A DNA stretch of 40,817 nucleotides from Desulfocurvus sp. (GCA_020692325.1 JAIMKR010000006.1:131933-172749); one strand, 5' to 3'; counted from the first letter of the stretch, positions 1 through 9,087 are shown. The notes: generated from the letters alone by a model not told the origin. Program-made: numbers and translations.

Positions 1-275
1 GCCGCAGCCTGGCCGTCAAGCTGCGCAAGAGCATTCCCCGGCAGATGTTCGAGGTGGTCATCCAGGCCGCCATCGGCAATAAGATCATCGCCAAGGAGCG
101 CGTGGCGCCCTTCCGCAAGGACGTTATCGCCAAGTGCTACGGCGGCGACATAACCCGTAAGCGTAAACTGCTGGAAAAACAGAAGGAAGGCAAACGCCGC
201 ATGCGCCGCATGGGCAATGTGGAAATTCCGCAGGAAGCCTTCCTGGCCGTGCTCAAGGCCGGCGACGACGAATAA
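1..275 (+). CDS. lepA: Elongation factor 4 (LepA), C-terminal end only
   Basis: This is the 3' end of the gene for the ribosome back-translocase EF-4, a cytoplasmic translational GTPase. The reading frame enters the window at base 3 and ends with TAA. The visible 90 residues are the LepA-specific C-terminal domain: the stretches [20 protein letters not shown] and [13 protein letters not shown] are hallmarks of the family tail that reaches the ribosomal A site. The GTPase domain lies upstream, outside the window. The gene is followed after 60 bases by lepB on the same strand, the common lepA-lepB arrangement. Identification is firm although only the end is seen. Confidence 0.95.
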   Translation, partial: RSLAVKLRKSIPRQMFEVVIQAAIGNKIIAKERVAPFRKDVIAKCYGGDITRKRKLLEKQKEGKRRMRRMGNVEIPQEAFLAVLKAGDDE

Positions 276-281
276 CACAAC

Positions 282-316
282 CGCTCCCCAGGAGCGAAAC
301 GGGCCGCTCGCGGCCC
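282..316 (+). other. Two tandem hairpins between lepA and lepB
   Basis: Two short perfect stems sit in the 60-base gap. The first is CGCTCC (282-287) with GGAGCG (291-296) and a 3-base loop. The second is GGGCCG (301-306) with CGGCCC (311-316) and a 4-base loop. No T-run follows, so they look like intercistronic mRNA structures rather than a standard intrinsic terminator. Function is inferred only. Confidence 0.35.
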
Positions 317-335
317 CCGACCCCAAGGACGACGC

Positions 336-1058
336 ATGAACCCGAGATGGCTCAAGACGCTCAAGGAATATATCGAGGCACTTCTCGTGGCCGTGGTGCT
401 GGCGCTCATCATCCGCGCCTTCATCGTGCAGGCCTTCAAAATCCCCAGCGGCTCCATGCTGGAAACCCTGCAGGTCGGCGATCAGCTGCTCGTGAGCAAA
501 TTCCAGTACGGCGTGCGCATGCCCTTCACCGGCAAGGTGCTCGTCCCCGTCGCCGAGCCCAAACGCGGCGACATCGTCGTTTTCGAGTACCCCTATGACG
601 AGAAGCTCGACGCCACCCGGCCCCAGCTCGACGGCGTTGACTTCGTCAAGCGCATCGTGGGCCTGCCCGGCGACACGGTGGAGATCCGCTCCAAGGAAGT
701 CTACGTCAACGGCGAGCATGTGACCGGCCCGTACATTCAGCACGTTCGTGAGGACATGGAGCCCAATCCGCTGCCCGAGGACCATCCGCCCATCACCGTG
801 GTGGATCCGGCCGCCTACTTCGACCACTGCGAGGACGCCACGAGCATCTGCCGCGCCAAGCGCGACTGGATGCCGCCCGTGAAGGTGCCCACCGGCCATT
901 ACTTCGTCATGGGCGACAACCGCGACGAATCCTTCGACTCCCGCTTCTGGGGCTTCGTCAGCCGGGAACGCATCAAGGGCAAGGCGCTCATCATCTACTG
1001 GTCGTGGACCGGCCCGACGAACATCCGCTGGAGCCGCATCGGCCAGCTGCTGCACTAG
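336..1058 (+). CDS. lepB: Signal peptidase I
   Basis: Membrane-anchored serine protease of 240 residues that cleaves signal peptides of exported preproteins on the periplasmic side of the inner membrane. One N-terminal membrane helix (about residues 15-34) is followed by box B with SGSM, where S40 is the predicted nucleophile. The general base is K105 in VKRIVGLPGD, and the late box is MGDNRDESFDSRFWG. The Ser/Lys dyad is intact. An insertion of roughly 50 residues between the catalytic Lys region and the MGDNRD box carries several acidic residues and two Cys (HCEDATSIC). Length and motif order are normal for Gram-negative SPase I with a single anchor. It lies just downstream of lepA. Confidence 0.96.
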   Translation: MNPRWLKTLKEYIEALLVAVVLALIIRAFIVQAFKIPSGSMLETLQVGDQLLVSKFQYGVRMPFTGKVLVPVAEPKRGDIVVFEYPYDEKLDATRPQLDGVDFVKRIVGLPGDTVEIRSKEVYVNGEHVTGPYIQHVREDMEPNPLPEDHPPITVVDPAAYFDHCEDATSICRAKRDWMPPVKVPTGHYFVMGDNRDESFDSRFWGFVSRERIKGKALIIYWSWTGPTNIRWSRIGQLLH

Positions 1059-1088
1059 GGCGCGGTCGGGGCCGTTTCAGGGGGGACG

Positions 1089-2315
1089 GTGCTGGCGGAG
1101 TTGTTGACTGTCGACGTCCGCACCGTCCTTTTGGTGCTGAGCCTGGGCAACTTGGCCACGGCCGGTCTGCTGCGCCTGTACTCGAAGGCTCCGAGCGACG
1201 CGCCCGAACGGCGGTTCGTCCAGAGCAAGCTGATTCTGGGCGCGGGCTGGCTGCTGCTGACCCTGCGCGGTCAGATCCCGGACTTCGCTTCCATCACCCT
1301 GGGCGATGGGCTGACCGCCGCCGGCTTCTGGCTGGAGGCGGCCTGCATCCGCGAGATGGACCGGCGCACCGGTCCCATGCCCCATTGCTGGCGCTCCCTG
1401 ACGTTCTTCTGCCTCGCCGCGATCCTGGTCCACCAGCTGCTGCCCCAGGCCAACCTGCGCATCGTCGTCTACTCCTTCGGCATGGCCATCCTGTTCCTGA
1501 TCTCCTGCCTGCGGCTGCTGCGTGGCGGCGAGCAGCCGCGCACGGCCCTGCGCACGGCTCTGGGCGCCGTCTACGGCGCGGTGGCGGCGGGCGGCCTCTG
1601 GCGCGGCGTCGCCGCCCTGTCCGAAAACGACATGACTCTCCTCAGCACCGCCGGGACCGTCAACGCCGCCTATCTGCCGCTGTACCTGCTGATGATCGCC
1701 GGAAGCTTCGGCCTGCTGCTGCTTTTCAAGGAGCGCGACGACACGCTTCTGGCCCGCATGGCCACGCGCGACGAGCTCACCGGCGCGCCCAACCGCCGCG
1801 CCCTCATCGAGATGGCCGCGCGGCTGGTGGCCCGCGCGGGGCGCGAAGGCCGGGAGCTCGCCGTGCTCATGCTGGACATCGACCACTTCAAGCTGGTGAA
1901 CGACACCTTCGGGCACGCCCAGGGTGACGCGGTGCTGCGCGACTTCGCGGGGGTGATCCAGGCCAGCCTGCGCGAGTACGACGTTTACGGCCGTTTCGGC
2001 GGCGAGGAGTTCGTGGCCGTGCTGCCGGACACGCGCGAACGGGACGCGCTGAACGTGGCCGAGCGCATCCGTGAGGCCGTGGCGGCCAGCACGCCCGCCG
2101 GCGCTCCGGGCGTGCGCTACACCGCAAGCGTGGGCGTGGCCTGCGGCGTGCCCGAGCCCGAGGGCCTGGACATCATGCTCCGCTTCGCCGACGAGGCCAT
2201 GTACGCAGCCAAGCGGGACGGCCGCAACCAAGTGCGCGTGGCGGTCATGCCCCCGCCGGCGCAACGCGGAACCAACGGCAGCCGCCGGGCCGGCGAGGCC
2301 ATGGCGCATGACTGA
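1089..2315 (+). CDS. Membrane diguanylate cyclase (GGDEF)
   Basis: Protein of 408 residues predicted to make cyclic di-GMP from two GTP. The first 215 or so residues contain six to seven hydrophobic helices with no recognised sensor fold. A complete GGDEF domain follows: DELTGAPNRRALIE, MLDIDHFKLVNDTFGH and the active-site GGEEF at residues 304-308, then the ASVGVA strand and ADEAMYAAKRDGRN. An RxxD inhibitory site (R295-D298) sits five residues before GGEEF, so product inhibition is expected. The start is GTG, 30 bases after lepB. The 3' end overlaps the next gene by 8 bases, which suggests translational coupling. No EAL or HD-GYP domain is present. Confidence 0.93.
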   Translation: MLAELLTVDVRTVLLVLSLGNLATAGLLRLYSKAPSDAPERRFVQSKLILGAGWLLLTLRGQIPDFASITLGDGLTAAGFWLEAACIREMDRRTGPMPHCWRSLTFFCLAAILVHQLLPQANLRIVVYSFGMAILFLISCLRLLRGGEQPRTALRTALGAVYGAVAAGGLWRGVAALSENDMTLLSTAGTVNAAYLPLYLLMIAGSFGLLLLFKERDDTLLARMATRDELTGAPNRRALIEMAARLVARAGREGRELAVLMLDIDHFKLVNDTFGHAQGDAVLRDFAGVIQASLREYDVYGRFGGEEFVAVLPDTRERDALNVAERIREAVAASTPAGAPGVRYTASVGVACGVPEPEGLDIMLRFADEAMYAAKRDGRNQVRVAVMPPPAQRGTNGSRRAGEAMAHD

Positions 2316-3165
2316 GCGCGCCCGGGCCACGCTGCTTCTGGCCGCGACCGCGCTCCTCTGGAGTTCCGGCGGGCTGGCCATCAAGCTGGTGGACCTTCCG
2401 CCCATGGCCATCACCGGCGCGCGCAGCGCCCTTTCCGCGCTGACGCTGGTGGCGATCTTCCACGGCCGGCTCTCCTTCCGCCCCACTCCGGCGCGGTTGT
2501 GCGCCGCCGTCTGCTACGCCGGAACGCTCATCACCAACGTGGCGGCCACCAAGATGACCACCTCGGCCAACGCCATCCTGCTGGCGTACACTGCGCCGGT
2601 GTACGTGGCCGTGCTGGCCCCGCGTCTGCTCGGCGAACGCACGCGCCCATCGGACTGGGCCTTCGTGGCCGCCGTGCTGGGCGGCATGGTCCTGTTCTTC
2701 CTCGACGGTCTCTCGCCCGCCGGGCTGTGGGGCAACATCGCGGCCGTTGTCACGGGGCTGTGCTACGCCGGCTTCACCCTGGCCATGCGCGCCCAAAAGG
2801 ACGCCTCGCCCGTGGAATCCGTGGTGCTGGGACACGGCCTCACGGCGCTTGTCGGCCTGCCGTTTCTTTTCCTGGGCCTGCCGGACGCGCGCGGCTGGCT
2901 GGGGCTGGCCTACCTGGGCGTGCTGCAGCAGGGCGTGTCGCTGGCGCTGTACGTGTGGAGCATCAAGCGTCTCGGCGCACTGGAGACCATCCTCATCATG
3001 ACGCTGGAGCCCATTCTGAACCCGGTGTGGGTGGCGCTGGGCGTGGGCGAGCTGCCCGGGCCCTTCGCCTGCGCCGGCGGCGCGGCCGTGGTGGGCGCGG
3101 TGACGCTGCGCGCCATGGCCCGGGCGCGTGAACATGCCACGTCCCATGCTGGGCAAACGGCCTGA
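2308..3165 (+). CDS. EamA/DMT-family transporter
   Basis: Inner-membrane protein of 285 residues with about ten hydrophobic helices arranged as two EamA repeats, as in drug/metabolite exporters such as RhaT- or YdcZ-like permeases. Recognisable family features are the early ALLWSSGGLAIKL helix, ANAILLAYTAPVYVAVLAP at the end of repeat one, and LGALETILIMTLEPILNPVW in repeat two. The ATG at 2308 lies inside the end of the diguanylate cyclase gene (8-base overlap). An upstream-extended frame exists but its residues are a shadow of the cyclase. The substrate cannot be predicted from sequence. Confidence 0.88.
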   Translation: MTERARATLLLAATALLWSSGGLAIKLVDLPPMAITGARSALSALTLVAIFHGRLSFRPTPARLCAAVCYAGTLITNVAATKMTTSANAILLAYTAPVYVAVLAPRLLGERTRPSDWAFVAAVLGGMVLFFLDGLSPAGLWGNIAAVVTGLCYAGFTLAMRAQKDASPVESVVLGHGLTALVGLPFLFLGLPDARGWLGLAYLGVLQQGVSLALYVWSIKRLGALETILIMTLEPILNPVWVALGVGELPGPFACAGGAAVVGAVTLRAMARAREHATSHAGQTA

Positions 3166-3207
3166 AATCGGCTACACGCTATCGGTCGTCGCGACAAAGG
3201 AGCCGTC

Positions 3208-4767
3208 ATGATCGCCAAAGCCCGCACCGCCGCCCTGCTCGGCATCGACGCCGTACCCGTCTCGCTGGAGGTGGATCTGGCGCGCAGCGGAATGCCCGCC
3301 TTCACCCTGGTGGGGCTGGCCGAGGGGGCCGTGCGCGAAGCCAAGGAGCGTGTGCTCTCGGCTCTCAAAAATGCCGGGCACCGGCTGCCGCCGGCACGCA
3401 TCACCGTGAATCTGGCCCCGGCGGACCTGCGCAAGGAGGGCAGCGGCTACGACCTGCCGCTGGCCCTGTGCCTGCTGGCCGCCGCCGAGGTCATTGACGC
3501 CGCCACGCTGGACGGCTGGCACCTGGCCGGGGAGCTCTCACTGGACGGATCCCTCGCGCCCGTGCCGGGTGTGCTGCCCCTGGCCATCGCCGCGCGCGGA
3601 CAGAACGCCCGGGGGCTCATCGTCCCGCGCGAGAACGCGGCCGAGGCCGCCGTGGTGCGCGGTCTTTCCGTGTACGGCGCGGAGAATCTGGCGGAGGCCA
3701 TCGGCATCGTCACCGGCGAACTGTCCCCCGAGCCGGTCAGCGTTGACGTGAACGCCCTGTGGGCCGATCAGGCCGGCATGGACGGAGCGGGCATGGATGT
3801 CGGCGACTTCGCCGAGGTCAAAGGCCAGGACCACGCCAAGCGCGCCATCGAAATCGCGGCCGCTGGCGGCCATAATCTCTTGTTCGTCGGCCCGCCGGGC
3901 AGCGGCAAGACCATGCTGGCCCAGCGCATCCCCACCGTGCTGCCGCCGCTGTCCTTCGAGGAGGCCCTCGAAGTGACCAAAATCTACTCCGTGGCCGGAA
4001 TGCTCCCGCGCGAGGCCGCGCTTATGGTCCGCCGGCCCTTCCGCTCGCCGCACCACACCATTTCCGACGCCGGACTGGTGGGCGGCGGCGCGAACCCAAG
4101 GCCGGGCGAGGCCTCACTGGCGCACCGGGGCGTGCTCTTTCTCGACGAGCTGCCCGAGTTCAAAAAGCACGTGCTGGAGGTTCTGCGCCAGCCCCTGGAG
4201 GACGGCCGGGTGACCATCGCGCGCGCGGCGCTCTCCCTCACCTACCCCTCGGACTTCATGCTCGTCGCGGCGATGAATCCCTGCCCTTGCGGCTATCTGA
4301 CCGACGACCGGCACGTATGCACCTGCCAGCCGCTCGCCATCCAGCGCTACCGCTCGCGCATCTCCGGCCCGCTGCTCGACCGCATCGACCTGCAAGTGGA
4401 AGTGCCCGCCGTGCCCTACGACGACCTCAAGGCCCCGCGCGGCGCGCGCGACTCCAAAACCATGCGCGAGGGCATCCTACGCGCCCGGGCCGTGCAGGCC
4501 GAACGCTACGCGGACCGTGGCCCACGCCTCAACGCCGATCTTTCCGGCTCCGCCCTGGAACGCTGGTGCGAAGTGGGCGAGGCCGAACAGCGCTTCCTGG
4601 AGCAGGCCGTGCGCCGGCTGGGACTCTCCGCCCGGGCGTACACGCGCGTGCTGCGCATCGCCCGCACCATCGCCGACCTGGACGGCGAGCCGGGCATCAC
4701 CGTGGGGCAGCTGGCCGAAGCCATCAACTTCCGCACCATGGACCGGGTCAACCCGCCGCAATTGTAG
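3208..4767 (+). CDS. comM: ComM/YifB-family AAA+ ATPase (Mg chelatase-like)
   Basis: Protein of 519 residues matching the ComM (YifB) family. In naturally transforming bacteria ComM is a hexameric branch-migration helicase for integrating donor DNA; here the role is inferred by family. The N-terminal ChlI-like domain (about 1-170) includes PAFTLVGLAEGAVREAKERV and NLAPADLRKEGSGYDLPLAL. The AAA+ module has Walker A GPPGSGKTM near residue 228 and Walker B VLFLDELPEF near 310. It also has the family Cys cluster CPCGYLTDDRHVCTC near 360 and a C-terminal Mg-chelatase helical domain ending AEAINFRTMDR. The start ATG has AAGGAG at good spacing. No other competence gene is visible nearby. Confidence 0.93.
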   Translation: MIAKARTAALLGIDAVPVSLEVDLARSGMPAFTLVGLAEGAVREAKERVLSALKNAGHRLPPARITVNLAPADLRKEGSGYDLPLALCLLAAAEVIDAATLDGWHLAGELSLDGSLAPVPGVLPLAIAARGQNARGLIVPRENAAEAAVVRGLSVYGAENLAEAIGIVTGELSPEPVSVDVNALWADQAGMDGAGMDVGDFAEVKGQDHAKRAIEIAAAGGHNLLFVGPPGSGKTMLAQRIPTVLPPLSFEEALEVTKIYSVAGMLPREAALMVRRPFRSPHHTISDAGLVGGGANPRPGEASLAHRGVLFLDELPEFKKHVLEVLRQPLEDGRVTIARAALSLTYPSDFMLVAAMNPCPCGYLTDDRHVCTCQPLAIQRYRSRISGPLLDRIDLQVEVPAVPYDDLKAPRGARDSKTMREGILRARAVQAERYADRGPRLNADLSGSALERWCEVGEAEQRFLEQAVRRLGLSARAYTRVLRIARTIADLDGEPGITVGQLAEAINFRTMDRVNPPQL

Positions 4768-4862
4768 GGCCATAGCACCAGCCGCGCCCCCCTTCCCATC
4801 GTGTTCGCCGGCCCGACTCACGCGCGTGCCCATCCCCCATCACGTCCACTTTGCCGCGCATG

Positions 4863-4909
4863 CGCGTGGACGCCCTTGCTCCCAACGCATGAGGGGGGGC
4901 GTCCACGCG
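4863..4909. terminator. Perfect 13-bp hairpin between convergent genes
   Basis: Arms CGCGTGGACGCCC (4863-4875) and GGGCGTCCACGCG (4897-4909) are exact inverse complements with a 21-base loop. The hairpin lies between comM (+) and the convergent TIR-like gene (-), where a bidirectional terminator would be expected. There is no clear T-run on either side, so it could equally be another structured element. The rest of 4768-5004 shows no gene. Confidence 0.45.
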
Positions 4910-5004
4910 AACATGACGAAACGCGCCCGGAGAGAAGGCGCGTCCCTGATGTGTCCCCTCGGCCCCTTGCCGGGCCGGCTCCCCGGGGACGGAGGCGTTC
5001 GCCG

Positions 5005-5634
5005 CTACAGGTTCTTGATCTTGCTCAGGATGAAGGCCCGCTCGCTCTCGCTGCACACGTACCTGTGCGTGTAGGAGTAGGTCGCGCCCTCCACGACGAC
5101 ATGCCCCACGGCCGGCTCGGGATCGGTCGCGATATCGACGACCACGGCACCCGGACGGGCGATCATCTCCTGCCACATGGGGCGCAGATCATGCTCGGTT
5201 CCCTTGCCGTCCTTGACCTTGCCGCTGCCGTTCAGAATGCCCTGGGCGTCCTTGAACACGATGAAAACGGGCTTCACCGGATGCTCGGTGACGGCCTGAA
5301 GGTACCACTGGAACTCGTCCCAACACCAGTTCGACGTGAGCCAGGGCCCGGAGATCAAAAACACCATGTAGGCGCACTGGCGCATTCCCGTCAGATAGTG
5401 CTCCCGCCAATCCGCGTTGCTCATCTTGAAAATTCCGCGACCCGGATCCCACTCGTAGTGCGACTCCGTATCGCCTTCGAGCGAGATCGCATCCACATAG
5501 ACAAAACGCGGCTCGTTCATGTCCGTTTTCTTGAACTTATCCATGATGTCCTTGCGCAGCTGCAGGGCGAATTCGAATCCGCCTGCGGCGGCCCCGAAGC
5601 TCAGGAGAACGCGGGTCTGATCGAAGGAAGGCAT
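5005..5634 (-). CDS. Stand-alone TIR-like domain protein
   Basis: Predicted cytoplasmic protein of 209 residues that consists almost entirely of a TIR-like fold. The N-terminal strand TRVLLSFG and helix resemble TIR box 1. The segment around residues 84-108, MRQCAYMVFLISGPWLTSNW then CWDEF, matches the TIR pattern of a hydrophobic strand, Ser, W-x-S-x-W-C-x-x-E. E107 falls where catalytic Glu occurs in NAD-cleaving TIR domains. The start at 5634 is favoured by AAGGAG nine bases upstream; a longer frame to 5748 lacks such a site. No partner sensor (ThsB/ThsA, SMODS, STING, Argonaute) is adjacent, and it stands alone between comM and a chemoreceptor. It may be an immune effector or a signalling protein. 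Family membership is judged by eye. Confidence 0.68.
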   Translation of the reverse strand: MPSFDQTRVLLSFGAAAGGFEFALQLRKDIMDKFKKTDMNEPRFVYVDAISLEGDTESHYEWDPGRGIFKMSNADWREHYLTGMRQCAYMVFLISGPWLTSNWCWDEFQWYLQAVTEHPVKPVFIVFKDAQGILNGSGKVKDGKGTEHDLRPMWQEMIARPGAVVVDIATDPEPAVGHVVVEGATYSYTHRYVCSESERAFILSKIKNL

Positions 5635-5756
5635 GGGCGACGCTCCTTGTTGGGGTTGGGCCGTCATTCTGGCCGCGGCCGACCGGGACGGTCTCACGCA
5701 CCGTCGCCCGTGGTGGCCGCGAACTCGCCAAGCTGCCGCGGGCGGCATTCGGCCCC

Positions 5757-5785
5757 AAGATAGCCAAGCCGGTCCATTGCGTCAA
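5757..5785 (-). promoter_or_regulatory. Candidate sigma-70 promoter of the TIR-like gene
   Basis: On the minus strand TTGACG (5785-5780) and TATCTT (5762-5757) are separated by 17 bases. AT-rich sequence follows upstream (5786-5820), which could act as an UP element. It would give a leader of about 115 bases before the start codon at 5634. The hexamers are imperfect, so this is a candidate only. Confidence 0.4.
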
Positions 5786-5906
5786 TAGTATTATCTATAT
5801 AAAATGATAAAAACGCGTTTTCCCCAGGGTGGACGCATTCATGCGGGCGTAACTGTTCAAAAGATATAACCACATGCCGATATTCACATTCCGCAAAACG
5901 CTTTCC

Positions 5907-5935
5907 TTGACATATACGTATATAGAGAGTCTAAA
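5907..5935 (+). promoter_or_regulatory. Sigma-70 promoter of the chemoreceptor gene with palindrome in the spacer
   Basis: A perfect -35 box TTGACA (5907-5912), a 17-base spacer and TCTAAA (5930-5935) lie about 40 bases upstream of the start codon. The 12-bp perfect palindrome ATATACGTATAT (5912-5923) occupies the first part of the spacer and could be an operator. The surrounding sequence is much richer in AT than the flanking genes. Confidence 0.55.
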
Positions 5936-5975
5936 TACGAATCGATCGCTCAACATTCCTCTCCAGGAGGCTTTC

Positions 5976-8309
5976 ATGCCGCGCATCAAAAGCCTTGGCA
6001 CGCTGCTCATCGTTTCGCTCAGCCTCGTCGTCGCCCTCGGCGTCACGGGCATTCTTCTCTATGTCACCAACTCCACGTACCAATTAACTCTGAACGAACA
6101 GGAACAAGCCCTGCAACACGCGGGCGATGCGACCAAACGCGGGCTGGACGCCTACTGCCGCGACGCCGACACGCTGTGCGGAGTGCTCGCCACCGACCCG
6201 CTGGTGGCCGCGTCCCTCACGAGCGAGGCCCCTCAGGCCCAGGCGCGTCTGACCGCCGCCATCAAGGCCGACCCAAATGTCTGGAGCCTCCTCGTCTTCA
6301 ATGCCTCCGGCGTCATCACCGCCGGCATCAACAACGAGGGCAAAAGCCTGGTCGGCCAAAACCGCGCCGACCGCGACTACTTCAAGGCCATCATGGGGGG
6401 CCAGGACAAATACGTCTGCCGCGAAATCATCGTGGCCAAGACCGGCGGCGACGACGGCTACATCTTCAGCTCCGTGCGCGCCGTCAAGAACGCCGCGGGC
6501 AAAACCGTCGGCGGTATTGGCGTGTACACAAAATGGGGCGCCTTCACCGACTCGTTCATCAAGCCCCTGCGCTTCGGCACGCGCGGGTACGCCTACATGC
6601 TCGACGAGAAGGGCCGCGTGGTTGCCCATGGCGGGGATCCCGCACTCATGCTCAAGGATGTCTCCGGCGACGATTTCGTGAAAAAAGCCCTGACCATGAA
6701 AAGTGGCGAGTTCTTCTACGACTGGAAGGGCGAACGCAAATTCATGACCTTCGCCACCGATCCGGGCACCGGCTTCCTCATCTGCAACAGCGCCTACGAG
6801 AGCGATCTCACTGCCGCAGCCATCACCCAGCGCAATATCATGATCGCCATCGGCGTGGCCGTGCTGATCCTCCTGGGTCTGGGCATAGCCTTCCTCGTCC
6901 GCCGGCTGGCCATCCGTCCCATGGAGCACCTGGGGGCCTACGCCAAGGCCGTGGCCGCCGGCGACTACACCGCCAAGCGCGAAACCGACTACCGCTACGA
7001 GATGGCCGAACTGGCCACCAACCTGCACAACATGGTCGACCAGCTCAAACAGCGCCTCGGCTTCGCCCAGGGCGTGCTCACCGGCGTCGTGCTGCCCTGC
7101 GCCGTGTTCGATCCCGACAACAAGGCCACCTACGTCAATCAAAAGATGCTCGACACGCTGGAACGCCTCGGCGACCCCAAGGATTACCTCGGCAAGACTT
7201 CCGGCGGCCTGTTCTACGACGAGCCCGACCGCGACACCCTGTCCTTCCGCGCCATGCGCGAGAACCGAATGCTCAAGATCGAGACCGAATATGTCACCGC
7301 CTCCGGCAAGCACAAAATATTCGACATCACCAGCACGCCCTTCAACGACATGGACGGAAACGTCATCGGCACCCTCGCCATATGGTTCGAACTCACAGAG
7401 ATCCGCCTTCAGCAAAAGCGCATCCAGGAGCAGACCGAACGCATAGCCAAGGCCGCCGCCGCCGCCAACGCCGTGTCCGACCAGGTGGCCAGCGCCGCCG
7501 AGGAACTCGCCGCCCAGATCGAGCAGTCCAGCCGAGGCTCCGAGGAGCAGCGCTCGCGCACGACGGAAACCGCCACGGCCATGACCCAAATGAACTCCAC
7601 CGTCCTCGAGGTGGCCAAGAGCGCCGGCAGCGCCGCCGACATCGCCGACCAGACCAAGAAAAAGGCCCAGGAGGGCGCGGAACAGGTCAGTCAGCTCGTG
7701 TCCACCATCAATGGCGTCAAGGACCAGGCCGAGGCCCTGCGCGGCGACATGACCGAACTCGGCAAGCAGGCCGAGGGCATCGGCCAAATCATGGGCGTCA
7801 TTAGCGACATCGCCGACCAGACCAACCTGCTGGCCCTCAACGCCGCCATCGAGGCCGCCCGCGCCGGAGAGGCCGGACGTGGATTCGCCGTCGTGGCCGA
7901 CGAGGTGCGCAAACTCGCCGAAAAAACCATGAGCGCCACCAACGAGGTCGGCGGCAACATCCATTCCGTTCAGGAAAGCGTGCGCAAGAGCATCCAGAAC
8001 ACCGAGACAACCACCAAGGCCATTGAGAACAGCACCGAGCTTGCCCACGGCTCCGGTCAGGTGCTCGACGAAATCGTCGTCTTGATCGACTCCACCGCCG
8101 ACCATGTGCGCGGCATCGCCACCGCCAGCGAACAGCAGTCCGCCGCCAGCGAGGAGATCAACCGCTCCACCGAGGAGATCAACCGCATCGCCACCGAAAC
8201 GGCCGAGGCCATGGACCAGTCCGGCAAGGCCGTGACCGAACTCGCCCGGCTCGCCGGCGAACTGCGCAACATCATCAATGACATGAACAGCCAACAGGCC
8301 AAGGCCTGA
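5976..8309 (+). CDS. Methyl-accepting chemotaxis protein (Cache-HAMP-PAS-MCP)
   Basis: Transmembrane chemoreceptor of 777 residues. A first membrane helix (about 8-32) is followed by a periplasmic double-Cache sensor domain (about 35-280), with [17 protein letters not shown] and later [16 protein letters not shown] typical of dCache. A second helix (about 286-308), a HAMP domain (to about 360), a cytoplasmic PAS domain (about 365-480) and the signalling hairpin follow. The hairpin tip around 612-649 reads [20 protein letters not shown] then [19 protein letters not shown], the invariant CheA/CheW contact site. The start at 5976 is chosen because AGGAGG precedes it by seven bases; an in-frame ATG at 5874 has no such site and lies before the promoter. 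No che genes are in the window. Confidence 0.95.
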   Translation: MPRIKSLGTLLIVSLSLVVALGVTGILLYVTNSTYQLTLNEQEQALQHAGDATKRGLDAYCRDADTLCGVLATDPLVAASLTSEAPQAQARLTAAIKADPNVWSLLVFNASGVITAGINNEGKSLVGQNRADRDYFKAIMGGQDKYVCREIIVAKTGGDDGYIFSSVRAVKNAAGKTVGGIGVYTKWGAFTDSFIKPLRFGTRGYAYMLDEKGRVVAHGGDPALMLKDVSGDDFVKKALTMKSGEFFYDWKGERKFMTFATDPGTGFLICNSAYESDLTAAAITQRNIMIAIGVAVLILLGLGIAFLVRRLAIRPMEHLGAYAKAVAAGDYTAKRETDYRYEMAELATNLHNMVDQLKQRLGFAQGVLTGVVLPCAVFDPDNKATYVNQKMLDTLERLGDPKDYLGKTSGGLFYDEPDRDTLSFRAMRENRMLKIETEYVTASGKHKIFDITSTPFNDMDGNVIGTLAIWFELTEIRLQQKRIQEQTERIAKAAAAANAVSDQVASAAEELAAQIEQSSRGSEEQRSRTTETATAMTQMNSTVLEVAKSAGSAADIADQTKKKAQEGAEQVSQLVSTINGVKDQAEALRGDMTELGKQAEGIGQIMGVISDIADQTNLLALNAAIEAARAGEAGRGFAVVADEVRKLAEKTMSATNEVGGNIHSVQESVRKSIQNTETTTKAIENSTELAHGSGQVLDEIVVLIDSTADHVRGIATASEQQSAASEEINRSTEEINRIATETAEAMDQSGKAVTELARLAGELRNIINDMNSQQAKA

Positions 8310-8331
8310 GGCCTCCCCTCCCCCGAAAAGA

Positions 8332-8369
8332 CAAAGGGCCCCGACGCCATTGCGCGCCGGGGCCCTTTG
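8332..8369. terminator. Bidirectional intrinsic terminator
   Basis: Perfect 12-bp arms CAAAGGGCCCCG (8332-8343) and CGGGGCCCTTTG (8358-8369) with a 14-base loop. The AAA/TTT ends allow it to work in both directions between the convergent chemoreceptor (+) and DsrE-like (-) genes. Confidence 0.75.
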
Positions 8370-8390
8370 CGTTCACCGGAAAACCGTGTG

Positions 8391-8747
8391 CTAGAACGAG
8401 AACAGCTTGCCCTCCGCGGCCAAGTCGATGAGCGTGGCCGCCGTGCTGATCTCGAAGCCCTGCGGCAAGTCCGAAGCAGAGATCATCCGTGACTCCGCGC
8501 AAGGCTTGCACACCAGGATCTTGACGCCCTTGGCCTGCAACTCGCGGATCTGATCGATGAGCGCGTCGCCGGTGGGGATGCGCACGCGCTCCGCCATGCC
8601 GAGATTCGTCCAATACACCGCGTCGTCCAGCAGGAACACCGTCACCTGATGCCCCTTGTTGGCAGCCACCTTGGCCAGGAAAAACGCCCGCACCGCGCGG
8701 CTCGAATTCTCCGGGCCGTTGGAAATCGCGAAAACGAATGAAGCCAT
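8391..8747 (-). CDS. DsrE-like family protein
   Basis: Small cytoplasmic protein of 118 residues resembling the DsrE/DsrF/YchN fold. The start FVFAISNGPENSSRAVRAFF and the middle GHQVTVFLLDDAVYW fit the family's Rossmann-like alpha/beta layers. The motif VCKPCAESR (about residues 80-88) carries the two cysteines at the place where DsrE-like sulfur carriers have their active Cys. Members act in sulfur relay or persulfide handling; the partner here is unknown and no dsr or tus gene is adjacent. The start ATG has an AAGGGGGG ribosome site. The gene ends with TAG close to the shared terminator. Confidence 0.78.
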   Translation of the reverse strand: MASFVFAISNGPENSSRAVRAFFLAKVAANKGHQVTVFLLDDAVYWTNLGMAERVRIPTGDALIDQIRELQAKGVKILVCKPCAESRMISASDLPQGFEISTAATLIDLAAEGKLFSF

Positions 8748-9048
8748 GTGTGCCCCCCTTGGGTGATATTCTTCCACCATCGCCCTCCGATCTCCCTGCG
8801 TCAATGTGGAGAGGTCCACCATCGCGACGGGGTGCGATGGCAAGGCCGGGCGTGATCTTCCTTCCGCGGCGTCCAGAGGCGCGCGGCCCCGCGTCTACGG
8901 GGGCCATGGGGGAAATCGACGTGTCGCCCCGGACCCCACCAACGGGCATTCGCCATCAATGCTGTCGTCAGCCGTAAAATTCGCGGGAGACCGCTCACCT
9001 CACGACTGACGCCTTTGGAATTCCACATTCATTTCGCCAGCTCAGAAA

Positions 9049-9087
9049 CCATGCTGAGGCGAAGGCGAAACGCCGCGCACAGCATGG
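9049..9087. other. Nested hairpin in the gap upstream of the DsrE-like gene
   Basis: Outer arms CCATGCTG (9049-9056) and CAGCATGG (9080-9087) enclose a second stem GGCG (9064-9067) / CGCC (9071-9074) with an AAA loop. Two coaxial stems in a gene-free stretch could belong to a small RNA or a leader. Nothing else supports this. Confidence 0.3.

Noticed and set aside
2071-2307. N-terminal extension of the EamA protein
   Set aside because: The extra residues are Ala/Pro/Arg-rich shadow of the GGDEF domain, and the ATG at 2308 gives a normal-length transporter.
4801-5763. 320-codon plus-strand frame opposite the TIR-like gene
   Set aside because: Its product is composition-biased, it lacks a ribosome site and it mirrors the minus-strand coding sequence.
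6084-8294. 736-codon open frame antisense to the chemoreceptor
   Set aside because: The plus-strand gene has unmistakable Cache and MCP motifs, a promoter and a ribosome site. The antisense product is Gly/Val/His/Leu repeats with no family features.
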